From contig JAULSU010000004.1 in assembly GCA_030512335.1 (NCBI GenBank), positions 5,518,001 to 5,582,000 on the forward strand: DNA of 64,000 nucleotides. Direction: 5' to 3'. Each line of letters begins with the position of its first letter. Within the stretch, counting starts at the first letter, position 1. The translations under genes and the position numbers were made by a program. The stretch comes from Immersiella caudata. Lineage: Eukaryota > Ascomycota > Sordariomycetes > Sordariales > Lasiosphaeriaceae. Under the pieces are notes generated by a model, which was not told where the DNA came from, did not search any database, and saw only the letters and a list, made by a program, of their open reading frames with translations. Positions 9,532 to 19,284 of this stretch are shown here, piece by piece.

Positions 9532-10533
9532 ATGCAGCAACTCATGAGCTCGAAACCGATGGTGGCCCTGGTTGGGCTGTGGACAGCTCTTCTCTCCCTT
9601 TCTCAGCCAGCAGCAGCTCAACCCGGCTGCCAGACCCAAACCGCATACAACCCAATTGCCGCCGACTACCCGATGAACATCACCGGCGTCGCAAACGGCA
9701 CTCTCTTTTTGATGCCCCTGAGCCGGGATATTGCCACTTCCTTGCTGCCAAAAGGCTTCACCTTCGTCGACGACGCATACCTACGCCAGAGCGGGTGGCG
9801 TGCCACTGACTCCATCCCTCTGCTTGGTCGCGCGGTGTATGTGAACGATATCCGGTCTCCGGATGACATGTGGAGGAGGCCATATAGCGTACATCTTCTT
9901 TCCAAAGTCCCCACTCAGAGCGTACTGAAGGACCTGCTGACCAAAGTGCAGGTCGTCTCCATCGAACTCCCCTTTGTCGATGCTCTGCATGACGGCAAAA
10001 CACCATTCCGCTTCGTCCACGCACAGTTCATCCAGACTGGGATTCCGAACTACGCCATCGATGTCGCAACGCAGTATGGCGTCCCGCACATCATTCCATC
10101 CGTCTTCGATCCCGAATGCGATGCGTACGACTACCAGCAGCGGACGGGATCTACACGCGGGCAAGAAGCCCTGAGGGCGATTCCAGCTGATGGATCGGGG
10201 CGTGCAGTCGACGTGGTGGCGCCGAGGCAGTTGACCCGGGAGGCTAGGCCATTCGCGACTGATGGGCTGAAGCAGATGGCCATGCAGCCGAGGTTCGGAA
10301 TGGGGAGTGAAGGGATGGTGTGTGGACGGACGACAGTTCTTTATGGGAAACAGGTAGGGTTCGAGGAAGTTGTGGAGACCAAGGGATCGGTCAGTTTTGC
10401 TGGGGACTTTACTGGCTTGGCTGCATTGAAAGGGGCGGGGATCAGAAGTGAGACGGTGTATGGAATTCGAGCAGGCAGCGCCTTCATAGACGCTGACTTT
10501 GTCAGTTGCCAGACCCTCGAGTACGACATCTAG
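9532..10533 (+). CDS. Secreted acetoacetate-decarboxylase-like fungal protein
   Basis: Intronless, 333 residues, starting at an ATG. A signal peptide is visible (MVALVGLWTALLSLSQPAAA, cut near residue 30). The mature part opens with a Cys and then NITGVANGTLFLMPLSR and SLLPKGFTFVDDAYLR. This arrangement (GxANGTLFxxPL, then LLP) recalls a large fungal family related in fold to acetoacetate decarboxylase. I cannot confirm the catalytic lysine, so enzymatic activity is open. ELPFVDALHDGKTPFRF and VFDPECDAYDY are further conserved-looking blocks. The gene ends only 8 bases before the end of the GMC oxidoreductase on the other strand, so their 3' UTRs must overlap. Joint action with that secreted oxidase is possible but unproven. 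Confidence 0.65.
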   Translation: MQQLMSSKPMVALVGLWTALLSLSQPAAAQPGCQTQTAYNPIAADYPMNITGVANGTLFLMPLSRDIATSLLPKGFTFVDDAYLRQSGWRATDSIPLLGRAVYVNDIRSPDDMWRRPYSVHLLSKVPTQSVLKDLLTKVQVVSIELPFVDALHDGKTPFRFVHAQFIQTGIPNYAIDVATQYGVPHIIPSVFDPECDAYDYQQRTGSTRGQEALRAIPADGSGRAVDVVAPRQLTREARPFATDGLKQMAMQPRFGMGSEGMVCGRTTVLYGKQVGFEEVVETKGSVSFAGDFTGLAALKGAGIRSETVYGIRAGSAFIDADFVSCQTLEYDI

Positions 10534-10541
10534 TTCTATTC

Positions 10542-12554
10542 TCACCCTCTACATGTTGCAGGCTCCCCCTGCCCATGCCTCCTTCTCCTCTGCTTAGACC
10601 CAACCCCCTTCAAAATATCCTCGGCCGCCTTCTCCGCAACCATATACGTCGAAACCGCCGTAAAAGTCCCCGGAATCCTCGGATACACACTCGCATCCAC
10701 CACCCTCAACCCCTCTACCCCCCTAACTCTAAACTTCGAATCCAACACCGCCATCTCATCCCCATCCGCCCCAATCGGACACGTACAACTAGCATGATGC
10801 CCCCACTCCTGATCCCTCACATACTGCTTGACCTCCTCCTCCCCTTCCTCCCCCTCCCCCTCATCACTCCCCACCTCCTCCCCAGGCAACTCCTCCACCG
10901 TGGGAACCAACTGCCTATGCAACGCATCCCTCGACAGCTCGATCCCCTCCCAGAGTGCCTGCAGATCCTCCTCCGCGCTCCCACTCCCCTCCTCAAAATA
11001 CCGATAAACAACCTCCGGCGGATCCAGCGGGTCCGCGCTCCGCAACTTCACACTCCCCGCTCGATTCCTCGGATGGGCTTTCAGGATAGCCCAGCTCCAC
11101 CAATCATGCTCGCGCGTCGCTTCGACCGAGTATCCGGGCCAATACCCCCTGAAGTTCACCGGCCCGCCGAAAGCAAACACATCGAAGGAATCGTCGGCGC
11201 TGACTGAAGATTTGTACATCATCGCTGCGGCGAAGCCATTGGATGCGTATGTCCCTCTGTCTCCCAACAAGGGGACCCTCCAGCGTTCCAAGCAAGGATC
11301 TGCACTGCCATTAAACCCAAACGCGCACCCCGCCAGGGCGAGCCAGTCAAGCGGGACTTTAGCATTCACGGAGATCTCGTAGTGATCTTGTAAATTCCCG
11401 CCCACACCTGGTAAGTCCACCAGCACATCGATCCCCAAACTCTCCAGTTCCTCGCGTGGCCCGATACCAGATAACTTCAAAATCTGAGGGGAGTTGTACG
11501 AGCCCCCCGAGATAATAACCTCCCGATCTGCCCTTGCGCTCCCCGGAATACCCGCATCCGTATACTTGGAAAGCGGACTAGCGCGATAGAGATGAGCTCC
11601 GTCGAGGAATTCCACACCGGTAGCGCGCGGCGGGGAGACGGATTCGTCAAATATGATGCGCGTAACGTGGCAGTTGAGACGGAGAGCAAGCGGGTATTTC
11701 TTCGAACCGTCGGGATTCGTCGCGTCGCGAACAGAGAGAATAAATTCGCGGGCGCCGGTGCGGGTTGCTTTGTCAGTGGAGATGGGGACTTGGTAGTAAC
11801 CTCCTTCGCGGTCGCGGGTGAGAGAGTTGGCGTTGGCGTCGCCGGCGAGGAGGGTGGCGAGGTTGATGGGGATGTTGGTGATGTTGCCTAGTGCGAAGGC
11901 GCCGCCGGTGATGAGGGAGAGGAGCTGGGGGTCGCGGAGGGGGATGGTCAGGGGGGCGAGTTCGGTGGAGTGCCACCCGTTGAAGCCGTGGCCGGAGGGG
12001 AGGCCGGGGAGGTAGTTTTTGTCTTCGAGCTTGGCGAAGAGGCGGCGCATGTTGGTGGGGGACCAGGTGGTGTCGCCGGTGAGCTGGGCGAGGTAGGAGA
12101 AATCGGATTGGAAGGGGTAGACGGCGACCATGGCGTTGTGCGCTGTGCAGCCGCCGAGGGTGCCGGAGCGGGGGTAGAGCACGCCTTTGATGGTCGAGCC
12201 GGGAGGGGGGTTGAGGCCCGTGTGTACTTCGCCAGAGGGCGTGTTCCAGCTGGTCTTGGGGTCGCGGGCTTGCTGAGCGTCGTCTTCGTAGTGGCGGACG
12301 AAGAACTCCCAGGCTTGCTCGCGGTCCTCGGTCATCTTGGCGTGGTACGCGGGGACCGTGTAGTTGTCCGAGGTGCCGTAGTCGTCGCCGGCCTCGATGA
12401 GGAGAGTCTTGTGGCCGGCAAGGGCGAGGCGGGCCGCAAGGGGGCCGCCACCGGCGCCGGAGCCGACGACGATGTACTCATAGCCGGAGAGAGTGACGGC
12501 TGTGACAACGGGGGCACATGCGGCCAAAAGGACAACCAAGGATCCGGGGATCAT
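10542..12554 (-). CDS. Secreted GMC (glucose-methanol-choline) oxidoreductase
   Basis: FAD-dependent oxidoreductase of 670 residues. The frame stays open upstream to a TTG at 12596, but the first ATG (12554) gives a normal signal peptide, MIPGSLVVLLAACAPVVTA. The Rossmann FAD motif is G31-x-G33-x-x-G36, with Glu54 to bind the ribose. SGGSYNSPQILKLSGIGP is the second GMC signature. Near the end GHHASCTCPIG holds the catalytic His of the family, then VDASVYPRIPGTFTAVSTYM. The second active-site residue, usually His or Asn in this last block, is not obvious here. Relatives oxidise alcohols or sugars outside the cell and make hydrogen peroxide, or act as dehydrogenases in secondary metabolism. 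An acidic Glu/Gly-rich insert lies near residues 560-575. It converges with the gene at 9532. Confidence 0.9.
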   Translation of the reverse strand: MIPGSLVVLLAACAPVVTAVTLSGYEYIVVGSGAGGGPLAARLALAGHKTLLIEAGDDYGTSDNYTVPAYHAKMTEDREQAWEFFVRHYEDDAQQARDPKTSWNTPSGEVHTGLNPPPGSTIKGVLYPRSGTLGGCTAHNAMVAVYPFQSDFSYLAQLTGDTTWSPTNMRRLFAKLEDKNYLPGLPSGHGFNGWHSTELAPLTIPLRDPQLLSLITGGAFALGNITNIPINLATLLAGDANANSLTRDREGGYYQVPISTDKATRTGAREFILSVRDATNPDGSKKYPLALRLNCHVTRIIFDESVSPPRATGVEFLDGAHLYRASPLSKYTDAGIPGSARADREVIISGGSYNSPQILKLSGIGPREELESLGIDVLVDLPGVGGNLQDHYEISVNAKVPLDWLALAGCAFGFNGSADPCLERWRVPLLGDRGTYASNGFAAAMMYKSSVSADDSFDVFAFGGPVNFRGYWPGYSVEATREHDWWSWAILKAHPRNRAGSVKLRSADPLDPPEVVYRYFEEGSGSAEEDLQALWEGIELSRDALHRQLVPTVEELPGEEVGSDEGEGEEGEEEVKQYVRDQEWGHHASCTCPIGADGDEMAVLDSKFRVRGVEGLRVVDASVYPRIPGTFTAVSTYMVAEKAAEDILKGVGSKQRRRRHGQGEPATCRG

Positions 12555-13482
12555 GGTGAGGGAACACAAGAAAAAGAAAAGAAAAACGAGTGACAAGATG
12601 GGATGTCCATTCTCGGGTATGGCGCGCGGAGTGGGCGCCGGAGTCTGTCACTTATACTGATCCGTAGCGCGTGAAGAGATCTGAGACTCCACGATCCGTC
12701 GTGCAAAAAGTTGCTTCCTAGTACCGACATGGAAGTCTTCAGGGGAGAGATCGTCATAATCCACCGGGGCTCATTTGCTGGAACCCGAAGCGGGGAATGA
12801 TCGTCAACGACCAAATCTGGGGAACCCTGGAAACGCCGCGGTTTCTCCTGCATCAAGCATCGAGATCCTAAACTTGCTGGTTAGCCCCCTCGACACCATT
12901 CTTTGTCTTCGAAAATGTCCCCCATTCCAATTCTTTGTTGCTCATCGTCAAACGAGGCAACTCCCAACCATCAGCAAGACGCGACATCTAATCCGCCTGG
13001 ATATCCCACCTAACACGACGGGATCAGCACGTGGGGCACTTTGAGATTGGGGGAGGAGCCGCTACCAACCTTTACACGAGTGCCGCTTGTCCAACTTTTC
13101 GGGGGCCAAGATCTAAACGCGGTTGATCGACATATCGGTCTTGGCGAACACACGGGAACCGGGGATTCTCGAATTGTCCGGAGGAAATCTACCGGGTGCA
13201 GTCAAAACACCCGGAGTCATGACGTGAGTGCTTGGCGTTTGTTCTTCGCTGTGTGCAGAGGTGAAACTTGGGCCGGGGAACCATGTGTACTCAAACACGG
13301 TGTCAGGGACAAGCAGAGGGTTGTTACAGGACCGCAAAGATGAGCACAGAAGAATAAGAATGTTGGTAAAACTGTCATATTATTTCGTTAGACTAGGACG
13401 TTTGTATTAGAAGATATCCCGCTTCCATGATGTCTCGTATGTCAAATTCTCCATAAAAATACAATCACGAATGTTATGAAGC
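12555..13482. other. Intergenic region
   Basis: It should hold the promoter of the GMC gene and the terminator of the UDP-glucose dehydrogenase gene (both minus strand). A pyrimidine-rich run directly precedes the GMC start on the minus strand, as is common in fungal core promoters. I see no gene. Confidence 0.4.
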
Positions 13483-15554
13483 TCACTGAGCCCGACTGTG
13501 ACGTCCCACGCTCTGGACCTTGAACCCGATGCGCTCCATCCCGGCGATGTCCAGGACGCCTCGTCCGTCAAACACCCAATGGGGCTTGCGCATGTGGCAG
13601 TAGATCTTCTTCCAGTCGACTCTGTTCTTCGGTACGTGCTCTTTGCTGGCTCCATAGCCCGTCTTGCCCGTGGCTTTCTCCACCTGGCAGTCCGGGCAGT
13701 CCTCAGAGCATGCCGGGACAGGGTTGAGGCGGTCGAGTGGGTCCTCAGGGATGGCGGCAGGGTCCTCGGCTTCTTGCATCAGGTATGTCTGGAGTGCGAG
13801 CAACTCCGTCTCAGTGGGCTCAGCTTGGGCGAACGGTCGGGGATCCGGGAGACGGGCTTTCGCTCTGACGGGGATCGTGAGATCAGCTTCACCCTTCGGG
13901 TTCAGCACATATGCAAACTCATCGAACTCGGTGGTGATGAGAACGGCGTCCGACTCATTGCAAGCCGAGTATGCATCGGCATAAACTGCGACCGGGCCGC
14001 CATTGCCCTGGAGAACTGACGGTCCAACGAAGCGACGGATCTCATCTGTCATCTGTGCGGGGATGCAGCAGGGGTCGAAAATAGCGATCTCCCTGGGGCC
14101 CTCCTCCTCCAGTGTCCGGATGATGTCCAGAGCGGGCGACTCTCGCGTGTCGTTGGTATCCTTCTTGAAGGCGTACCCCAGTACTGTCACTTTCTTCCCC
14201 GCCAGCGTGTTGTTGAGGCACTTGACGACCCGGTGTACAAAGCGGTTCCGGGAGTACTCGTTCATGGTGATGACTGCCCGCCAATAATCGGCAACCTCTG
14301 GCAATATCAGAGTTTCGGCGAGATAGACGAGACTGAGAACATCCTTCTTGAAGCAGCTTCCTCCGAAACCGATGCCGGCCTTCAGGAACTTGCTGCCGAT
14401 ACGGGGGTCAGCACCAATGGCGCTCGCCACCTCGTCGACATCAGCGCCTGTCGCATCGCAAACAGCAGCGATCGAGTTGATGCTGCTGATGCGCTGAGCG
14501 AGCATCGAGTTGGCGACGAGTTTGGCCAACTCGGAGCTGAAGACGTTTGTGGTGATGATCCTCGATCGGGGAATCCAGCTGGCGTAGACGGACGCCAGGG
14601 CACCGGCTGCCCTATAACCGGAGGGCGAATTCCTGGACCCAATGAGAATGCGGTCGGCATGCAGGAGGTCTTTAATGGCGGTTCCGGCAGCAAGGAACTC
14701 TGGGTTGCTAAGCACCTCGAAGTGGACACCTGGTCGGTAAAGCGATAGCTAAAGATTGTTAGAACCTAGCATCTTAAAACTCTGTAACCTCCACTCACTG
14801 TGTCCTCCACCAACTTTGCGGTCCTGCATGGAACGGTCGACTTCTCAACGATGATGGCACCCGGGCGCGCATGCTGGGCTACGACGGCTGTTACCGCCTC
14901 GAAGGCAGCCATATCTGTCGCAGACCCAGCTCCAGAACCGCGGCTCTTGGTTGGGGTGTTGACGGCAATGAGGACGACATCGGCCTCGCTGATACACCTT
15001 GCCACATCCGTTGTGAAGAACAAATTTGACTTCCTGGACGATATGGATGCGGGATCCTTATTCTCCTCCGATTTTGTTGGCGCACTCTCGACGGCGCACT
15101 CTCTGGCTCCATCTCGGGCAATTCGGAGGATGTCGTTCAAGCCGGGCTCGTAGATTGGGGGGTGTTGCGAATTCCATCGTCGAATTCGCTTCTCGTCTCG
15201 GTCGACCACGTTGACTTGGATGTGGGGGTTCTGGAAAGCAATGACGGCGGCGGTTGGTCCGCCTGCAGCATGTCAGCGGGGGCAAGCAAAAGACCAACGG
15301 GAGATCTTACCAACATAGCCAGCGCCAACACAGCAAATGTTGCGCACAGGCGGTGTTCGGGCGGTCGTGTCAAAGAGCGTCGAAGACAGGGAACGGCTGT
15401 TGTTTCTGGTCTTGGGCGTGAGCTGCGTCGAATCGTCGAAGGGGCGCAGGACTGGGCTGAAGGAGCCGCTCCCCTCCGGAGTGGTCGGCGCGGTGGAAGC
15501 GTCTAGCGTGACGTTCTCCTCAACCTCCGGGAGCGTAGTCGACAAGGGAATCAT
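13483..15554 (-). CDS. UDP-glucose 6-dehydrogenase
   Basis: Three exons (15554-15311, 15262-14799, 14748-13483) encode 657 residues. Introns have GTAAGA...GCAG and GTGAGT...TTAG ends and fit the phases exactly. The first ATG in frame is at 15554. After an 80-residue Ser/Thr/Pro-rich extension, CCVGAGYVGGPTAA is the NAD-binding loop. VNTPTKS and STVPCRTAKLVEDT follow, then VLSNPEFLAAGTA. GIGFGGSCFKKD holds the catalytic Cys. Family role: NAD-dependent oxidation of UDP-glucose to UDP-glucuronate in the cytosol. Inside the C-terminal UDP-binding domain a roughly 95-residue insert, rich in Glu/Pro and with CSEDCPDC, precedes the conserved end (KIYCHMRKPHWVFDGRG). Animal and plant enzymes lack it. 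The neighbour across the shared promoter is a GT4 glycosyltransferase, a likely user of the product. Confidence 0.93.
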
Positions 15555-17269
15555 GGTGGCGGTTGTTGCGGTCCGCTCCGAGGCAATTGCGCCGGCACAG
15601 GGAAATCGGGGTATGCGGCGGGCGAGGATCGACCGGTAGCAAGACTGCGGGCCCCAGGCTTGAACCAAGGGGGGAACGAGGAAATTTAAGAGGCCAAGGG
15701 AGCTGACATCAAATGGTGGAGCCACAGTGACAGGGTTGTGAATCTTTCGTTCAGGGGCTGCTGTTTGTCGGTGTAACGAACGATCTCAAGGTGAAGAAAC
15801 ACGAGAATTTCGGCAGGAACGGTGCCGAACACAACAGTCACTGCGAACGGCGGCCATTGCTGCGTCCACTATTGCAGGCCTAGTATGACCCTCCGGAATA
15901 GCGCGTGTGACGTCCATTTTGCAGGATGGGCGATTGTTGAGACGAAATCATCGATACCAGAAAAGGAGAGTGAATTGGGGATGGTGTGCTTCCCAAGCCC
16001 TCGTGGCGGTGCTGGAACCAAGGAAGCGAGCAAGCGTGGATTGGCAGTGGAGGCGCTCAACTGGTGTCGCAGCCAATGGTGGGCGGTCCAGACGCCGCTG
16101 GAGCCGTGCACCCGGCTGGCCACTGTTCCTCATCGGGGCAAGAGCAGCAGGGTTGTTCCCGATGAAGATTCCCTACCATCGCCGCAAGGATGCAGGGCGG
16201 ACAGCGACTTTCCCTGGTGTGGCCGCTTCATCCGAGGTCCCTGACAGCTGGTGGTGCAAAGCGCAGCCTCAGCGTGCCTCTAGGCCCAATAAATGTGAAC
16301 CCCTGATTTTGGCGTTGCCACGCGTCTCGTTTTGGTCATCAGGGCTGATTCTCGAACATCCAAGATCACAAGCACTAACCGCCTGCCCAGGAGCAATCTG
16401 CCTCACGCTGTCGTTGAAAAGCAGGCAAAAAAAAACGAATGACAGGACGAGCATGACGCAAATGAAGCAAGTGATGCGGATGTGGTCTTCAATAACGGAT
16501 AACGAACTGGAGCAGGCACGGCAGGAGAAGTTATCGTGTCCAACGCGTCGCGCACGTTGCAGCCATGGCGCCCGCCGATTCGCGCGCGGCGGGGTAAGGT
16601 TATCGGGACGGCTCCAACTGCCCCGCCATCATATCGCAACGTCGATCAGTTGACCGTTGCAACTCAGCGCCATCGCCGGTGAGACCAGCAGAGACCAGCA
16701 AACGCGGCACGTTTTCTTCTTCAGCTTCCGCAGATGCGCCCATCATGAGTGGTGCGTATTGCCGCGGGAGTGGTGTGCTGCAGGCGCGGGCTCCGATTCG
16801 ACACGAACGGCGAATGCTCGACGCAGCGTCAAGTCGTCAAGAACCGCAACCCCGCCGCCAACAGTCTCGCGCCGACGGTAATAGCCCTTTCCTGCCGTCA
16901 TGATGGCAAAAGAAGTACTTCCCCATGTAGATGGAAAAAACTGTTCTTCAACGTCTTTTCCGCAAGTCGCCGCGCGATTTTTGAGCCGCAAAAGTCTCGA
17001 TGCCTGGCTGTGTGTGGTAGACATGACCACTGAGCCACGGCACCTCATGACTGTCCGACCATATCACAAGTAACAACACCTCGCTTGCGGTGCGTGACCC
17101 GAGCAAGACGACATATATCGGAAAGGATTTTTTGTCGACGTTGACTTTGCAGTAGTGCCTTGTGCCATCGGGATCAAACTTTTGCAGCGGACCTGCATCT
17201 GAGACGAACTTGTGCAGTGTTCCTGGAGTTCTGAGATCTCGACCCTCACAGCGTTGAGGCTCACCAGTC
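15555..17269. promoter_or_regulatory. Shared divergent intergenic region of UDP-glucose dehydrogenase and GT4 genes
   Basis: These 1.7 kb separate two start codons that point away from each other. Open frames on both strands look like chance frames in GC-rich DNA. The dehydrogenase frame stays open upstream to a GTG at 15725, but no ATG lies there. A bidirectional control region is inferred from layout only; I could not name binding sites with confidence. Confidence 0.45.
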
Positions 17270-18862
17270 ATGTCTTCGGAAAGCGGGCCACAGCGCCCGT
17301 CGTCGCACCCGCTGTCGGAATTTCCAGCCTCCCTTCGTGGCAAGCGGATTCTGCTGTGCACCGAGTCCTTCGGGCCCGTGAACGGCGTTTCCCGAACCAC
17401 GTTGATGCTCGTCAACCACCTGCGCGCCAACGGAGCCAACGTCGCGGTGGTGGCACCGGACAACCACACGCGCACCAACACATTCATTCCGAAGCAGCCC
17501 AGCACGGCCTCTGAATCATTGCCGGACAACGTTGGACGGCAGAGTTTGGATGTCCGGATTCAGGGGTATCCGCTGCCGTACAACCCCGAGCTGTCGATCG
17601 TTTACCCTGTCCGGCTCTCCACGCTATACCGAAGGACGTTTGAGACCAAGCCCGATCTAATCTACTTGGCATCTCCGGCGTCACTAGGATTCCAGGTCAT
17701 GCTGCAGCTGCGGCAGCAGCCGCTCGAAAACCAAGTTCCGATCATCTGCAACTTCCAAACCGATCTGGCTGGCTACTGCAATATCCTGTTTCCTCCGCCC
17801 TTCAGCAACCTCGCCGTGCTCGCCTTTTCCCATGTCCAAACCTTTCTGTTCAACCACTTCAGCGTCAAAACCCTCTTCTATCCCAGCCGCTTCATCCGAC
17901 GCTACCTCGAAGAGCAGCGCGTGCAGCGTGACAAGCTCGAAATTTTACAGCGCGGCGTCGACACCGAGCTCTTTCACCCTCGCAGACACAGCGAGACTCT
18001 CCGACAGAGGCTCGCCCCTAACAATGAGATTATCCTAATTTGCGTTTCCCGTCTTGGCGGGGAGAAGGGCTTTGAGTTTCTTGCCGAAGTTGCAAAAAAC
18101 CTTGACGCTCGAGGTCTCAACTTTAAGTTGCACATTGTGGGTGGAAATCGCAATGTGGCTGTCGAAACGGAGATCAAAGACTCATTTTCCAGCCTCGTGG
18201 ACAAGGGAAAAGTGGAGTTTGCAGGGTTTCTTGTCGGTGAGGAGCTAGCTACGGCATATGCCTCGGCGGATATCTTCCTGCACTGCTCCATCACCGAGAC
18301 GTTTGGCCTGGTTGTGCTCGAATCCATGGCCAGTGCCGTGCCGGTCGTGGCGCGCGACGAGGGTGGGCCGAGCGATACTGTCTACGATGGAAAGACGGGA
18401 TTCTTGACACCGCCAGGAAACCTGGACGCTTTCGTCGACAAGGTAACGTTGCTGGCTGAGGACGCTGCCTTGAGGAGAAAGTTTCGGGAGAATGCACGCT
18501 CCCAAGCTGAGGAATGGACGTGGGAGAAGATCAACAACCAAGTCGCCTGGCGCATGGCGGACACGATTGCGCAGAGCGAGCGGGAAAGAGCGGAGTCAGC
18601 GGTCGGTGCGAAGTTGGCACAGCAAGAAGAGACTCCGGAAGACGGATCAGGAGACGCGGGTGGCAGCTTGGTGATGGCACCTTCGCCCCTGTTCGGCTGG
18701 TTGACGATGAGCGATGCCGTCAAGGCGAGAGCTTCTGATGTGAGGATCCTCGGCGGGATGGCTGCTATCTCTGCGAGCTGGGTCGCGGTGGGGGCGTATC
18801 TCGTGTTCATCAATGCGGGGATATGGGTGAAGAAGACGTTCAGGGGGGTGTTTCTTCGGTGA
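17270..18862 (+). CDS. GT4-family glycosyltransferase with C-terminal membrane segment
   Basis: Intronless, 530 residues, ATG start. RILLCTESFGPVNGVSRTTL is the N-terminal nucleotide-sugar fold start of GT-B retaining enzymes. SRLGGEKGFEFLAEV opens the second Rossmann domain, and TETFGLVVLESMASAVPVVA carries the E-x7-E donor-binding motif. The pattern (PLPYNPELSIVYP, ASPASLGFQ) is closest to the alpha-mannosyl/sulfoquinovosyl transferase branch (SQD2-like), which transfers sugars to lipids. A hydrophobic helix at about 490-515 followed by basic residues would anchor the C-terminus in a membrane. It is divergent from a UDP-glucose dehydrogenase. I therefore infer UDP-glucuronate as donor and a lipid as acceptor, for example making glucuronosyl diacylglycerol. 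Donor and acceptor are not proven by sequence. Confidence 0.85.
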   Translation: MSSESGPQRPSSHPLSEFPASLRGKRILLCTESFGPVNGVSRTTLMLVNHLRANGANVAVVAPDNHTRTNTFIPKQPSTASESLPDNVGRQSLDVRIQGYPLPYNPELSIVYPVRLSTLYRRTFETKPDLIYLASPASLGFQVMLQLRQQPLENQVPIICNFQTDLAGYCNILFPPPFSNLAVLAFSHVQTFLFNHFSVKTLFYPSRFIRRYLEEQRVQRDKLEILQRGVDTELFHPRRHSETLRQRLAPNNEIILICVSRLGGEKGFEFLAEVAKNLDARGLNFKLHIVGGNRNVAVETEIKDSFSSLVDKGKVEFAGFLVGEELATAYASADIFLHCSITETFGLVVLESMASAVPVVARDEGGPSDTVYDGKTGFLTPPGNLDAFVDKVTLLAEDAALRRKFRENARSQAEEWTWEKINNQVAWRMADTIAQSERERAESAVGAKLAQQEETPEDGSGDAGGSLVMAPSPLFGWLTMSDAVKARASDVRILGGMAAISASWVAVGAYLVFINAGIWVKKTFRGVFLR

Positions 18863-19284
18863 TAGGAGACGGTGACGCTATTGGATTCGTTGTTTATTCT
18901 TTTGGTTATTCCTTTGCAAGATACCCATGAGCGGTTGTAGTCGGTATAGCTTAGAGGACAGCCATTTTGTCTCGTATAGGTATGAAGCGTCCACTTTTGA
19001 AACGAGGTCGCTCAACCGGGCCACGTTTGATACGTCGAGAAGTTGGAATATTTGCCATGTGCTCTCTCACTTGCTATTAGCTGCTCAGCTTCTAGCGATG
19101 CACACGCCTGACGACGATTCCATGCATGGCAAAACAATCTCTTCAGTACCGACTTGTGGGGTGTCAGGCCGTTCCGAAACGGCACTCAACACCCCCTGCC
19201 TTCTCCAGGAAGATCTCCCAGGCCCCGGTCGATCAGGCGTCGAACACAGGGGCCATGACTCCAGCATCACCACCCCTGATCAGA
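18863..19284. other. Intergenic stretch between convergent genes
   Basis: It contains the 3' UTR of the glycosyltransferase and that of the small minus-strand gene. Open frames seen on both strands lack family features. Nothing else noted. Confidence 0.4.

Noticed and set aside
10506..11207. 233-codon plus-strand frame over the GMC gene
   Set aside because: Arg/Pro/Leu-rich antisense shadow of the oxidoreductase.
6972..12554. Secondary-metabolite cluster (transporter, decarboxylase-like, oxidoreductase)
   Set aside because: There is no backbone synthase or pathway regulator nearby; three genes of broad families are not enough.
11970..12593. 207-codon Gly/Val-rich plus-strand frame
   Set aside because: Antisense shadow of the FAD-binding domain in GC-rich DNA.
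12555..12596. Upstream extension of the GMC protein
   Set aside because: The frame opens with TTG; the ATG at 12554 gives a better signal peptide.
15907..16653. 248-codon plus frame between UDP-glucose dehydrogenase and GT4
   Set aside because: Composition is Arg/Ser-rich, no homology is recognised, and it overlaps other frames equally long; treated as intergenic.
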